Shown piece by piece: positions 1 through 6,234 of a stretch of 64,000 nucleotides of DNA. Under the pieces are notes generated by a model, which was not told the DNA's origin, did not search any database, and saw nothing but the letters and a program-made list of their open reading frames with translations. The DNA is from Cladopsammia gracilis (taxonomy: Eukaryota > Cnidaria > Anthozoa > Scleractinia > Dendrophylliidae), in assembly GCA_022457155.1 (NCBI GenBank), contig JAJGOT010000200.1, forward strand, positions 744,001-808,000, given 5' to 3'. Every line of letters starts with the position of its first letter. The first letter of the stretch is position 1. Position numbers and translations under genes: made by a program.

Positions 1-89
1 GCTACGATTTTGAAAGTGTGCCAGAACCCTTCTTCTATATCTACTACTTTTTTTCCCCTCATATTGACCACAAAAAAACATACCATTTT
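1..89. repeat. Left terminal inverted repeat of the Polinton (inner part)
   Basis: Bases 1-89 match the reverse complement of 19098-19185 with a single one-base indel (an extra C at about 47). Weaker similarity continues inward to about 150. The first 44 bases occur again, in the same orientation, at 19448-19491. The repeat probably continues to the left of the window. Confidence 0.92.
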
Positions 90-224
90 GGTGAGAAAAT
101 TTCACTCTGGATGACCTCAGGAAAATTCTGTCGCCGGCGATGGCAAAAAAAAAAAAATTCCACTCTGGGAAAATCTGGGTGGAATTTTTTCTCAAAGGGG
201 GAAAAATTCTCTTCCGGCAAGAAA

Positions 225-782
225 ATGTCTGATTCCGAAGAAGAAGAAATCGATTTCACGCCTGAAATTATTCGAGAAATCCGCACAACATGGCAATCTC
301 ACAAAAATCCCAGGCTGGAACATTTCAAAAATATCATCCGCAAAAATCAGGGGAAAAATCAAATTCCACTCAAAGATCTCGAATTTTATCAAGAACAAAT
401 TCTCTCCCAAATTCCCCGTGACGAAATCACAAGAAAAAAAGTCCGGGATTTCGTCAAAGTTTCCAAGTGGAAAAAAGTCAATGGCAACGATCATACAATT
501 TTTAATCACATAACAGGTCACGACGGGGATGATTATGAACACCTGGAAAAATTCCTCATTGACGACTTTAAATATTTTTCACTGGCATATGATGACCTTC
601 ATCCCAGCAGAAAAAAGTTTCTCAATTGCCACCAAGTTCTTTTCGCCCTGTTGAAGAAGAATGGTTTCAATCCAAATGAAGATGATTTCAAACTGCTCAA
701 ACTTCCATCCAGACGGGCGGAACAAGAAAAAATAATCCAAACAATCTTCAAAAAATGTCATTGGAAAGAAAATGGATCTTGA
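225..782 (+). CDS. VLTF3-like late transcription factor (putative), 185 aa
   Basis: The start is the ATG at 225, just inside the left inverted repeat; an upstream in-frame ATG at 18 would translate the repeat itself. The C-terminal third (residues 120-180) has an R-K-x-F-L block at 129-133, followed by a V-L pair, an F-x-L-L-K motif near 155-159, an E-Q pair at 166-167 and a final C-H-W at 178-180. The N-terminal part has an H-F...Q-G segment at 33-43. This order resembles the poxvirus/NCLDV late transcription factor VLTF3 (A2-like). No N-terminal zinc finger is visible. Inferred role: activator of the element's late genes, consistent with the shared start motif of those genes. The next gene overlaps it by 11 nt. 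The assignment rests on motif pattern only. Confidence 0.5.
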   Translation: MSDSEEEEIDFTPEIIREIRTTWQSHKNPRLEHFKNIIRKNQGKNQIPLKDLEFYQEQILSQIPRDEITRKKVRDFVKVSKWKKVNGNDHTIFNHITGHDGDDYEHLEKFLIDDFKYFSLAYDDLHPSRKKFLNCHQVLFALLKKNGFNPNEDDFKLLKLPSRRAEQEKIIQTIFKKCHWKENGS

Positions 783-1122
783 GAAAGTATTTTCCAATGA
801 AGCCGAGCGAAGCGACGCGAGTGACCATGAAGATTGTTCCACATGTTCAGAGGAAGAAATAAGAAGCGACGATGAAACTCCGACAACATCGGATGATGAA
901 TTTATTGTGTCTGATTCAGAGATGGCGGAAGTTGAGGAAGAGGAGTGGCGAGACGATGAAATTGAAAAACTTTTTGAATCTTTTGCCAATCTCCAGGAGG
1001 AACACGAGATTCTCAAAAAGGAACACAAGATTCTCAAAAAGGAACTCCAAAAGCAAAGCGGTCTTCTCTGGGAAATCCGCCGGGAAATGAACGAAAGCCA
1101 AGCGAAACGAAAGCGCCGCTAA
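772..1122 (+). CDS. Acidic coiled-coil protein, 116 aa, function unknown
   Basis: ATG at 772 overlaps the stop of the preceding gene by 11 nt, suggesting coupled expression. Residues 1-65 are very rich in D, E and S. Residues about 70-100 form a leucine-heptad coiled coil with a duplicated segment (E-H-E-I-L-K-K repeated as E-H-K-I-L-K-K), and the C-terminus is basic (KRKRR). No catalytic motif is visible. An acidic region plus coiled coil plus basic tail would suit a transcription co-activator or DNA-packaging accessory, but this is a guess from composition. I do not recognise the family. Confidence 0.6.
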   Translation: MDLEKVFSNEAERSDASDHEDCSTCSEEEIRSDDETPTTSDDEFIVSDSEMAEVEEEEWRDDEIEKLFESFANLQEEHEILKKEHKILKKELQKQSGLLWEIRREMNESQAKRKRR

Positions 1123-1509
1123 GCGGTGTTTTGAAATAACAGACTTTGTGAATATTAATGTGAAACATTCATATTCTGACACGCCAACGCAATCTGTCAT
1201 TTTGAAATCGCCAGGTGACATTCTCGGAAAGCTGAATAAATTTTCTCAGAATAACTCGCCACTTCACGTGCCCACACACGCCTGCAGGTCCATTGTCTTT
1301 TTTGGCTTCTTTTGTCCGGCGCGTGCTACTTATCTGCCTACAATAAATGTTCACGTGAAAGACAATAGATTTCATTCCACACTTCCCTAACAACCCGAGT
1401 CGCTGAAGCTCAACACAAAAATTATTTTTGGCTCAGCCTGTCGATAGGGAAGTGTGGAATGTTTTGACGTCATATGTCTGGGAAGTGAATCATCACAAGA
1501 AACCAATGG
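1123..1509. other. Convergent intergenic region of the Polinton
   Basis: This 387-bp stretch lies between the plus-strand gene ending at 1122 and the minus-strand integrase ending at 1510. It holds the palindrome at 1373-1461. An 80-aa open frame at 1148-1390 has no recognisable features and crosses the palindrome arm, so I do not call it a gene. Confidence 0.6.
1373..1461. terminator. Perfect 17-bp inverted repeat, putative bidirectional terminator
   Basis: Arms at 1373-1389 and 1445-1461 are perfectly complementary (17 bp) with a 55-nt loop. The position between convergent genes matches two other palindromes in this element (11224-11246 and 13876-13902), each also at a convergent junction. 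A role in 3' end formation is inferred from position only. Confidence 0.5.
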
Positions 1510-2472
1510 TTAAGATAGCTTTTCCACATCGCTCAGTGGAACCCAAGAATTAAATTTGTCAGGGTAACTTTTCCATTTTACAAGCGCGAGTTTTCGCTTA
1601 TTATCGCGGCGCAGAACCTTTTCAATGCGAAACACATCTTGCGTTGTTCTTTGCAATTCTGCCTCGTAAAATGATCCAGTGATTGATTCTCCCAACAGAT
1701 CGACTAATCGGTACGTTACAGGGTTTGTGTTCTTTATTTCGTCAATCACAAATATCTCCTCTGTCCAATTCGGTGTGAAACCTTTGTCAAATAATTGCCG
1801 TTTAAACTTTGAAATTCTCACCCTGTCGCCAACCCTGAATTTTGCCGGGTTGTGTTTAGCATAAATTAAATCTCCGTATAAATTAGCGAAAACCTTTTTC
1901 TCATTTTCCTGCTTGCTCGCCTCTGCGGGAGTCATGGCAATGCTCGAATGAAAACGGTGGTTATATTCATCCAGTAATTTGCCAAGTTTGTCCCAGTATA
2001 TTGTATTGTTGTTCTCGCTAAACATTTTAAAGAGTTTCTCCTTAAAAGACCTGTTCCAGCGCTCAACAACAGATGCCTTTTCTTGATTTTCCGTTGTATA
2101 CAATTTTACCCCATTCTCGCTCAGGAGGGCCTTCATTATTCCATTGAAAAATTCAGACCCTTTGTCAGTCCAGAGCATTTTCGGTTTTCGTCCCTTGAAT
2201 ATATCTCGGAAAGCATCAGCCACTGTTTGACCTCGTTTGTCTTTCAGGGGACGAATCCAACCGAATTTTGAGAAAACATCGATCACCATCAGCAGGTATC
2301 TGATTCCCTTGTTCCACCTCGAAAATTTCCCCATCTCGACCAGATCAGCCGCCCAGATGTTGTCAATCCCATACGCAATGACTCGCCTCTTTGGAAAGCG
2401 CCGCCTGATTGGCCGGTGGAGTTTATTTGCCAGATTTTGAGCCCACCGACCTTCACTCAAAATCTTTTCCCG
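1510..2472 (-). CDS. Polinton integrase, DDE (rve) with C-terminal chromodomain; reached by -1 frameshift
   Basis: Retroviral-type integrase that inserts the element DNA in the host nucleus. Numbered from an in-frame ATG at 2607, the catalytic triad is D88 (W-A-A-D-L), D148 (W-T-D-K-G) and E182 (V-V-E-R-W); the chromodomain is at 326-365 (V-L-R...V-K-W-K-S-Y-P...W-V-P). Homology begins only at about residue 47. Residues 1-45 of that ATG-initiated frame are the out-of-frame shadow of the upstream PLA2-like gene, so I place the functional start at 2472, where a -1 shift at AAAAAAC enters this frame. No N-terminal HHCC zinc finger is seen in frame. The protein resembles the family typified by the C. 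elegans transposon-derived protein F54H12.3. Alternative: initiation at the ATG at 2607, giving a junk N-terminus. Confidence 0.9.
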   Translation of the reverse strand, partial: REKILSEGRWAQNLANKLHRPIRRRFPKRRVIAYGIDNIWAADLVEMGKFSRWNKGIRYLLMVIDVFSKFGWIRPLKDKRGQTVADAFRDIFKGRKPKMLWTDKGSEFFNGIMKALLSENGVKLYTTENQEKASVVERWNRSFKEKLFKMFSENNNTIYWDKLGKLLDEYNHRFHSSIAMTPAEASKQENEKKVFANLYGDLIYAKHNPAKFRVGDRVRISKFKRQLFDKGFTPNWTEEIFVIDEIKNTNPVTYRLVDLLGESITGSFYEAELQRTTQDVFRIEKVLRRDNKRKLALVKWKSYPDKFNSWVPLSDVEKLS

Positions 2473-2478
2473 TTTTTT
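2411..2478 (-). promoter_or_regulatory. -1 ribosomal frameshift signal 2 (PLA2-like to integrase): A AAA AAC plus H-type pseudoknot
   Basis: Read on the minus strand. The heptamer A AAA AAC (2478-2472) lies in the zero frame of the PLA2-like ORF. A 6-nt spacer follows (2471-2466). Stem 1 is a perfect 10 bp, AGATTTTGAG (2465-2456) with CTCAAAATCT (2441-2432). The 14-nt loop contains GGTCGGTGG (2451-2443), which pairs with CCACCGGCC (2419-2411) through 9 bp with one G-U. Loop 1 is 4 nt and loop 3 is about 12 nt. An overlapping C CCA AAA heptamer is also in phase. The -1 frame is exactly the integrase frame, and the PLA2 stop lies 13 nt past the heptamer. Known: this geometry is that of coronavirus and retrovirus frameshift sites. 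Function here is inferred. Confidence 0.82.
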
Positions 2479-3116
2479 GGGGCACCGAGGCCCAGTTTTT
2501 GTTTTGCTTGAATTGTGTTTCTCGCCAAAGCATGACCCCACTGTCTTTCTTTCCAGGGAATGGCATCCAAAGCGGCAACCATTTTCCTGTCTGCTTTGTT
2601 TTTGCATTTGCGCGGATCCGCTTTCTTCGCGCAGACTGAATAATCCACATCGTGCTGCATAGCAACTGCGTCTGTTTTTCCTGTGGGCTGCTGCATAATT
2701 TCGAGAATCTTTCCCTTTTCATCAAATCTGACTTGCTTTTCGAGTGGGTTCCAGGGGCCGGTATAATTATGTCCAGGCAAAGTGAAACCTTTCTTTGGTC
2801 TTGGCAGCTTCCCAATCAGGGAATGAACATCTAAAGCACCCCCATCCAAATCTGCTCGATCTGTTTTATATTTTCTGTTTGGTCGTATCGCCGTACTCAG
2901 TTGATTGAGCATATCCGCAGAGGTTTTGGCAAGAAATGGTTTCATCTTGTCCAGGGCAAAATCCAATGCTTTTTTCTGAGTGTTTTTGTTTCGCAGCAGT
3001 TCGCTTGCTCCATAACGACCCATTTCAACTGTTTTTTTCCCGAGCCAGGGAAGAGCATGAGCCACGCCAGTCAGCGCAAGTTCACCAATGCCCTCACCTT
3101 GTGAGGGCCGACTCAG
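2457..3116 (-). CDS. Phospholipase A2-like domain protein; reached by -1 frameshift
   Basis: Contains a PLA2-like core: a calcium-loop motif Y-T-G-P-W-N-P-L and, about 30 residues later, the catalytic H-D-V-D-Y, then C...C and an A-D-R-K-M helix. This is the short form known from parvovirus VP1 and from adintovirus/Polinton virion proteins, where it breaches endosomal membranes during entry. The open frame runs from about 3218 but has no ATG before an internal Met near 3023, so the natural entry is the -1 shift at GGGAAAC (3122-3116) from the upstream zinc-ribbon ORF. A sequence L-D-G-G followed by A at 2849-2835 matches the adenain cleavage consensus and lies just before the enzyme domain. 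The frame ends 13 nt after the second slippery site, so terminating ribosomes make this form and shifted ribosomes add the integrase. Confidence 0.85.
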   Translation of the reverse strand: MSRPSQGEGIGELALTGVAHALPWLGKKTVEMGRYGASELLRNKNTQKKALDFALDKMKPFLAKTSADMLNQLSTAIRPNRKYKTDRADLDGGALDVHSLIGKLPRPKKGFTLPGHNYTGPWNPLEKQVRFDEKGKILEIMQQPTGKTDAVAMQHDVDYSVCAKKADPRKCKNKADRKMVAALDAIPWKERQWGHALARNTIQAKQKLGLGAPKNGKRF

Positions 3117-3122
3117 TTTCCC
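3090..3122 (-). promoter_or_regulatory. -1 ribosomal frameshift signal 1 (zinc ribbon to PLA2-like): G GGA AAC plus hairpin
   Basis: Read on the minus strand. G GGA AAC (3122-3116) is in the zero frame of the zinc-ribbon ORF, with the zero-frame TGA stop immediately after (3115-3113). A 7-nt spacer TGAGTCG (3115-3109) leads to a perfect 8-bp GC-rich hairpin: GCCCTCAC (3108-3101), loop AAG, GTGAGGGC (3097-3090). The -1 frame is that of the PLA2-like ORF. GGGAAAC is the gag-pro slippery heptamer of Mason-Pfizer-type betaretroviruses. Function is inferred. Confidence 0.8.
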
Positions 3123-3265
3123 GAACTTTTCACAAATCTTGTTTTCTTGATTCCGCAGGAAGCGCAATGGCAAAACCACATCTTTCTTCCATTTTTTGCG
3201 GTCATATATCCAGATGGCTCAACACATTCAGTTTGTTTTTTTTCCTTCACGCAATATGACTTCAT
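3113..3265 (-). CDS. Small zinc-ribbon protein (DUF5679-like), 50 aa
   Basis: ATG at 3265 lies one codon after the protease stop and in the same frame (TGA AAA ATG). The 50-aa product has a first half-site Y-C-V at residues 4-6, a conserved T-A-K-N-G-R block at 22-27, a C-x-C-x-x-C-G knuckle at 32-38 and a basic end. It resembles the DUF5679 zinc ribbon often found at the N-terminus of PLA2-like proteins in cnidarian Polintons, although the usual second cysteine of the first knuckle is a glutamate (residue 8). The stop codon follows directly on a GGGAAAC slippery heptamer, so the ORF is both a stand-alone peptide and the presumed N-terminus of the PLA2-like and integrase products. Too short for most gene finders. 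Confidence 0.72.
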   Translation of the reverse strand: MKSYCVKEKKQTECVEPSGYMTAKNGRKMWFCHCASCGIKKTRFVKSSGN

Positions 3266-3268
3266 TTT

Positions 3269-3703
3269 TCAATCGAAATATTCTTTTATGAATCTTTCAT
3301 TAAACCTGGTATCAGTCAGACTGAGAGGCTGGAGAATATCATAGAAATCTTTCCCCTGCGACCATTGATGGAGGAAATAAAGGCAATAATACCCGCAAAG
3401 AACGCTGTTGATGTTTTGATACTGACTGCTGTTCCAAATCACCGGTTTGGAACTTTTGAATTCCTGGGGAAATCCCATCCCAAAAGAGTCGAAATACCAC
3501 GTGAATTTTTTCCCCGGAGCGCAGCACACCCAGTGAGTTCCTGCATTTTCAAGCGAATCAAGATTGATGATGCAGGGGCTGTGTTCTCGGGGCCTCGCTT
3601 CATCCCTGGTGAAAATCCCTTTGAAATTGGGAATTTTCAGAAAATCAATCCACTGGAGAAGATCAAGGTTGCTCAGGGGTTTGTTCACGAATTTGGTTTT
3701 CAC
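3269..3703 (-). CDS. Adenain-type cysteine protease (maturation protease)
   Basis: Family C5/ULP-like protease that processes virion proteins. Visible active site: H57 (G-T-H-W-V-C), D72 (W-Y-F-D-S-F-G), oxyanion Q near 94-96, and C103 in V-L-C-G-Y-Y-C. The length of 144 aa is at the short end for the family but covers the catalytic core. The frame has no ATG near its start; the first possible codon here is a GTG at 3703 overlapping the TGA of the upstream core-like gene, and the frame stays open further upstream. It may therefore be expressed as a -1 fusion to that gene (weak candidate signal at 3721-3774), by non-AUG initiation, or by termination-reinitiation. The stop is followed by AAA ATG of the zinc-ribbon ORF in the same frame. 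Confidence 0.9.
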   Translation of the reverse strand: MKTKFVNKPLSNLDLLQWIDFLKIPNFKGIFTRDEARPREHSPCIINLDSLENAGTHWVCCAPGKKFTWYFDSFGMGFPQEFKSSKPVIWNSSQYQNINSVLCGYYCLYFLHQWSQGKDFYDILQPLSLTDTRFNERFIKEYFD

Positions 3704-4539
3704 AATATTGCCCCGAGAATTGGGATGTTGTTGAATGGACTTTTCGATCCCAGCAGAAGTCCCGTTCCTTTTTTGGATTTTTTTCCCATCCCTTTTTTCC
3801 AGCTGCCCACAAATGGAGGAGGTGGATTCAACGCGTGATATAGGGAAGGAGCTCCCAATCTTGGCGCACCTTTTCCTTTGTGGCGACCAACTCTAGGAGC
3901 GCCTTTTCCTTTGGGGCGACCAACTCTTGGTGCGCCTTTCCCAAACAAATTTTTCACCATGTCCAGCGCCAGTGGAATTCCGATGGAAGCCAGAATTGTT
4001 CCCAATGCCCCACCAGATTGTTTTGCTGATGGTTTTATCGTCAGTTGTCCTCCTGATTTCAGGGCAGTCAAAATATCCTGTTTCTGCTTATTTGTCAACA
4101 AATGTTTATTGTCAATCAGTTTCTGAATTTTATCTTGGGGAATGAGAAATCCGCCCGTTTGCCCGCTCCCGCTTATCTTTTTCACGACTTGACTCGCTCC
4201 TTCACTCGCCAAACCAGCCAATGCTGACAATCCAAGTGTCTTTGCCAGGGTGGGTGCCAGGGAACGAGCCAGGGGAACAATAGCAGAGAAAAGACTTCCA
4301 CCCTGCCGCATCACTTTTCGGATTTGCGTTTTCGATATCTTGATTTCAACTCCCTTTCCCAAAGCCACAGCTTTGCCGATTCGTCTTATTTGATTTGCCG
4401 TGAGCCACAGTTCATCATTTCCGCTTGTTTGTTTGCCATCCAATCTCAGGGTGATAGGGCTTTTTGTTCGGAATGCTCTTCCAAGCTTGCTTTTTTGCCC
4501 TTCCGACAGATTTACTTTATATGGGTGATATGTTGTCAT
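3700..4539 (-). CDS. Minor virion/core protein (adenovirus pVI/pX-like position), 279 aa
   Basis: Starts at the ATG at 4539, preceded by ATTTAAA; an upstream TTG at 4551 is less likely. The basic N-terminal half contains N-Q-I-R-R-I and S-K-T-Q-I-R-K. A hydrophobic, Ala/Leu-rich amphipathic segment spans about 83-120, then G-Q-T-G-G-F-L-I-P-Q-D-K-I at 126-138, a second hydrophobic stretch at 178-196, three tandem K-G-A-P-R repeats at 201-228, and a C-terminus with G-L-L-L-G and S-P-F-N-N-I-P. Two sites, I-S-G-S before G126 and L-F-G-K before G202, fit the adenain consensus (M/I/L)xGx-G. The gene lies between capsid protein and protease. Proteins of this type are commonly seen next to adenain in cnidarian Polintons. 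A role as membrane-lytic or DNA-condensing virion component is inferred. Confidence 0.72.
   Translation of the reverse strand: MTTYHPYKVNLSEGQKSKLGRAFRTKSPITLRLDGKQTSGNDELWLTANQIRRIGKAVALGKGVEIKISKTQIRKVMRQGGSLFSAIVPLARSLAPTLAKTLGLSALAGLASEGASQVVKKISGSGQTGGFLIPQDKIQKLIDNKHLLTNKQKQDILTALKSGGQLTIKPSAKQSGGALGTILASIGIPLALDMVKNLFGKGAPRVGRPKGKGAPRVGRHKGKGAPRLGAPSLYHALNPPPPFVGSWKKGMGKKSKKGTGLLLGSKSPFNNIPILGAIL
3721..3774 (-). promoter_or_regulatory. Weak candidate -1 frameshift signal (core-like protein to protease)
   Basis: Minus strand: the zero frame reads AAA AAA at 3774-3769, preceded by C, so the heptamer is C AAA AAA rather than canonical. A 6-nt spacer follows, then stem 1 GGACTT (3762-3757) with AAGTCC (3742-3737), and a loop segment TGGGAT (3752-3747) that can pair with ATCCCA (3726-3721). 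The -1 frame is the protease frame. Canonical heptamers GGGAAAA and AAAAAAA lie upstream at 3787-3778 in phase, but are too far from this structure. Confidence 0.3.
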
Positions 4540-4568
4540 TTTAAATGACAAGATATGTTTTTCACTCC

Positions 4569-5846
4569 CTACACGATAACCAGCTCATTTCCAATCTTAT
4601 CGATTTTCACTTCTTCTTCATAGAGAACTATCGCATGAACATTGAAGTTGTCAGTTGCATCTGCGCTCAATCGATACCTGAATATCAGCTGCTTGGGATC
4701 TCTTGTTGGTTTTTCCGTTTGATAAGTCAGATCGAAATAGATCAACGGGAAAAGAGAATTGTAATTGGCCAGATTCAACTGTGTTCCAGTGTTGTAGTCA
4801 TTTTTCCTCATTGCATAAGCCATGACATCCTGGAAAATCCTCACTTTGCTTTCACTGTCATACTCTGTTTCCGGGTAGAAAACTCCGTTTCCATATTCCA
4901 GCCGGCAGTTCGACAAGGATGAGTTTGCATCTGCCTCATTCAGCTTGAAAGTGTCCATCAGATAGGGATTGTCTTCTGCAGGGGCGCCAGCGGTTCTTTT
5001 CAGCCAGACAAAAATATGCCTCACATTGTCAATGCTCGCTGAGATCTGGAAGAATCCTGATGATCTTGCGGGAGCAGATTGCTGATACATTTCCCTCAGA
5101 TATTTCCATTGCGATTCTTTCAGGAATGAGCTGACAAATTTGTCATACAGAGAATCTTTGGGAGTCAATCTGGGGACCCAAAGCAACAACCTATTCACAA
5201 CAACTCTTCCAGCAGCAGTGCCGTTTGCCATATGAATGAGTTCCCCATCATCTTGAAGAGTTATCTCGAATTGCAGCTGCATGGGAACCAACATCTTATC
5301 TTCCAACTCTTCGAAAAAGGAAAAACGATTCAGGGGAATGATCGTGTTAATGTTCTTTGCACCGCCATTTCCATCGTCTGCCACTGCTTGAGATTGCACC
5401 CGCCGAGCTTCAAATCCAAGATTTGTATTAGCGGTTGTTACATCAGTATCCAAATACCAGAAACTGTTCTTGGCGACTGATCTGCTGAAGTCGTCGGAGT
5501 ATTCTAACAAATTCTTTGTGAAACAGACCTGGTGCAGATTATCAGTATCATAAATAATCTTTCCCGCAGATTTTATCGTCAGGTGTTTAATCAGGGAATG
5601 AGCTCCATTGATCACTGTGATTCTGTCAGCTGCGGCATACCCAGCGCCGTTTGCTATTTTCTGGAGTTGAAACTGCACCTCGAAATAAGCGTTATACCAA
5701 TCATAGAATGCGGATCGGTCATTAATTGTGAATTTATAACCACTTTTTTGTTGATGTTGCCCATTAGCTGGAGCCCGGATTGTGTCATCCAGCTGGAAGC
5801 GCACTAATTCATTTCTTTGAAGATATTCATTCGATCGAAAAGCCAT
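4569..5846 (-). CDS. Major capsid protein (double-jelly-roll hexon-like), 425 aa
   Basis: Forms the icosahedral shell. The N-terminus is M-A-F-R-S-N-E-Y-L-Q, followed by a long beta-rich sequence with repeated short strands and no signal peptide, ending in V-H-A-I-V-L-Y-E-E-E and a hydrophobic tail. It resembles the Polinton/adintovirus capsid protein family represented by C. elegans F54H12.2, whose neighbour in that genome is the same type of integrase. The start ATG at 5846 sits in ATTTAAAATG, in which TAA is the stop of the upstream 128-aa gene. It is a single uninterrupted frame without internal stops. Fold assignment comes from family knowledge and gene order; a structure prediction would settle it. 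Confidence 0.85.
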   Translation of the reverse strand: MAFRSNEYLQRNELVRFQLDDTIRAPANGQHQQKSGYKFTINDRSAFYDWYNAYFEVQFQLQKIANGAGYAAADRITVINGAHSLIKHLTIKSAGKIIYDTDNLHQVCFTKNLLEYSDDFSRSVAKNSFWYLDTDVTTANTNLGFEARRVQSQAVADDGNGGAKNINTIIPLNRFSFFEELEDKMLVPMQLQFEITLQDDGELIHMANGTAAGRVVVNRLLLWVPRLTPKDSLYDKFVSSFLKESQWKYLREMYQQSAPARSSGFFQISASIDNVRHIFVWLKRTAGAPAEDNPYLMDTFKLNEADANSSLSNCRLEYGNGVFYPETEYDSESKVRIFQDVMAYAMRKNDYNTGTQLNLANYNSLFPLIYFDLTYQTEKPTRDPKQLIFRYRLSADATDNFNVHAIVLYEEEVKIDKIGNELVIV

Positions 5847-5847
5847 T

Positions 5848-6234
5848 TTAAATCATTTTTTTTCTTTTTCGGATGCCTTGCCCAGAGATCAACCTGTTCA
5901 ATATGGCATCAGAACTTTCTCCGGAGGTTGACGCAGGGGGTGATTGTGGCTTTGTTTTGCCTGGTGGCTTCCCTTTTCTCATATTTCCCAGCTTTTTCAT
6001 GATCAAATCGCCAGATTTTTCAACTGCTTTTTTACCGAGTTTATCCCCAGCGTGAGAAATTCCTGATTCTAATGCTTTTTTCGCAATGGGTTTCGCGAAT
6101 TTATTGAAGACGACTGATGCGATCTTCCTCATTGGTTTGAAAATATTGTCCACAATCAAACCTGTTCCTTTGTGCCGGAAGACAAACCGCCCCAGCTGGG
6201 GGTGGAAAAAACGAGAGAATTCATAACTTTTCAT
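5848..6234 (-). CDS. Small basic virion-block protein, 128 aa, unknown
   Basis: ATG at 6234 overlaps the TGA of the penton-like gene (ATGA). The middle (about 30-80) is a basic amphipathic region rich in K, A, I and V (F-N-K-F-A-K-P-I-A-K-K-A), followed by a P/K/S-rich linker (about 85-108) and a basic C-terminus R-K-R-K-K. The stop overlaps the capsid gene's start motif. Position and composition suit a small virion-associated DNA-binding or membrane-active protein. No family was recognised. Confidence 0.7.
   Translation of the reverse strand: MKSYEFSRFFHPQLGRFVFRHKGTGLIVDNIFKPMRKIASVVFNKFAKPIAKKALESGISHAGDKLGKKAVEKSGDLIMKKLGNMRKGKPPGKTKPQSPPASTSGESSDAILNRLISGQGIRKRKKMI

Noticed and set aside
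2473..2607. In-frame ATG at 2607 as integrase start
   Set aside because: The first ~45 residues are the shadow of the well-supported PLA2-like frame and carry no integrase homology; entry by -1 shift explains the data better, though this ATG cannot be excluded.
3117..3179. GTG at 3179 as start of the PLA2-like protein
   Set aside because: It overlaps the zinc-ribbon ORF, has no promoter or start motif, and the frame upstream has no ATG.
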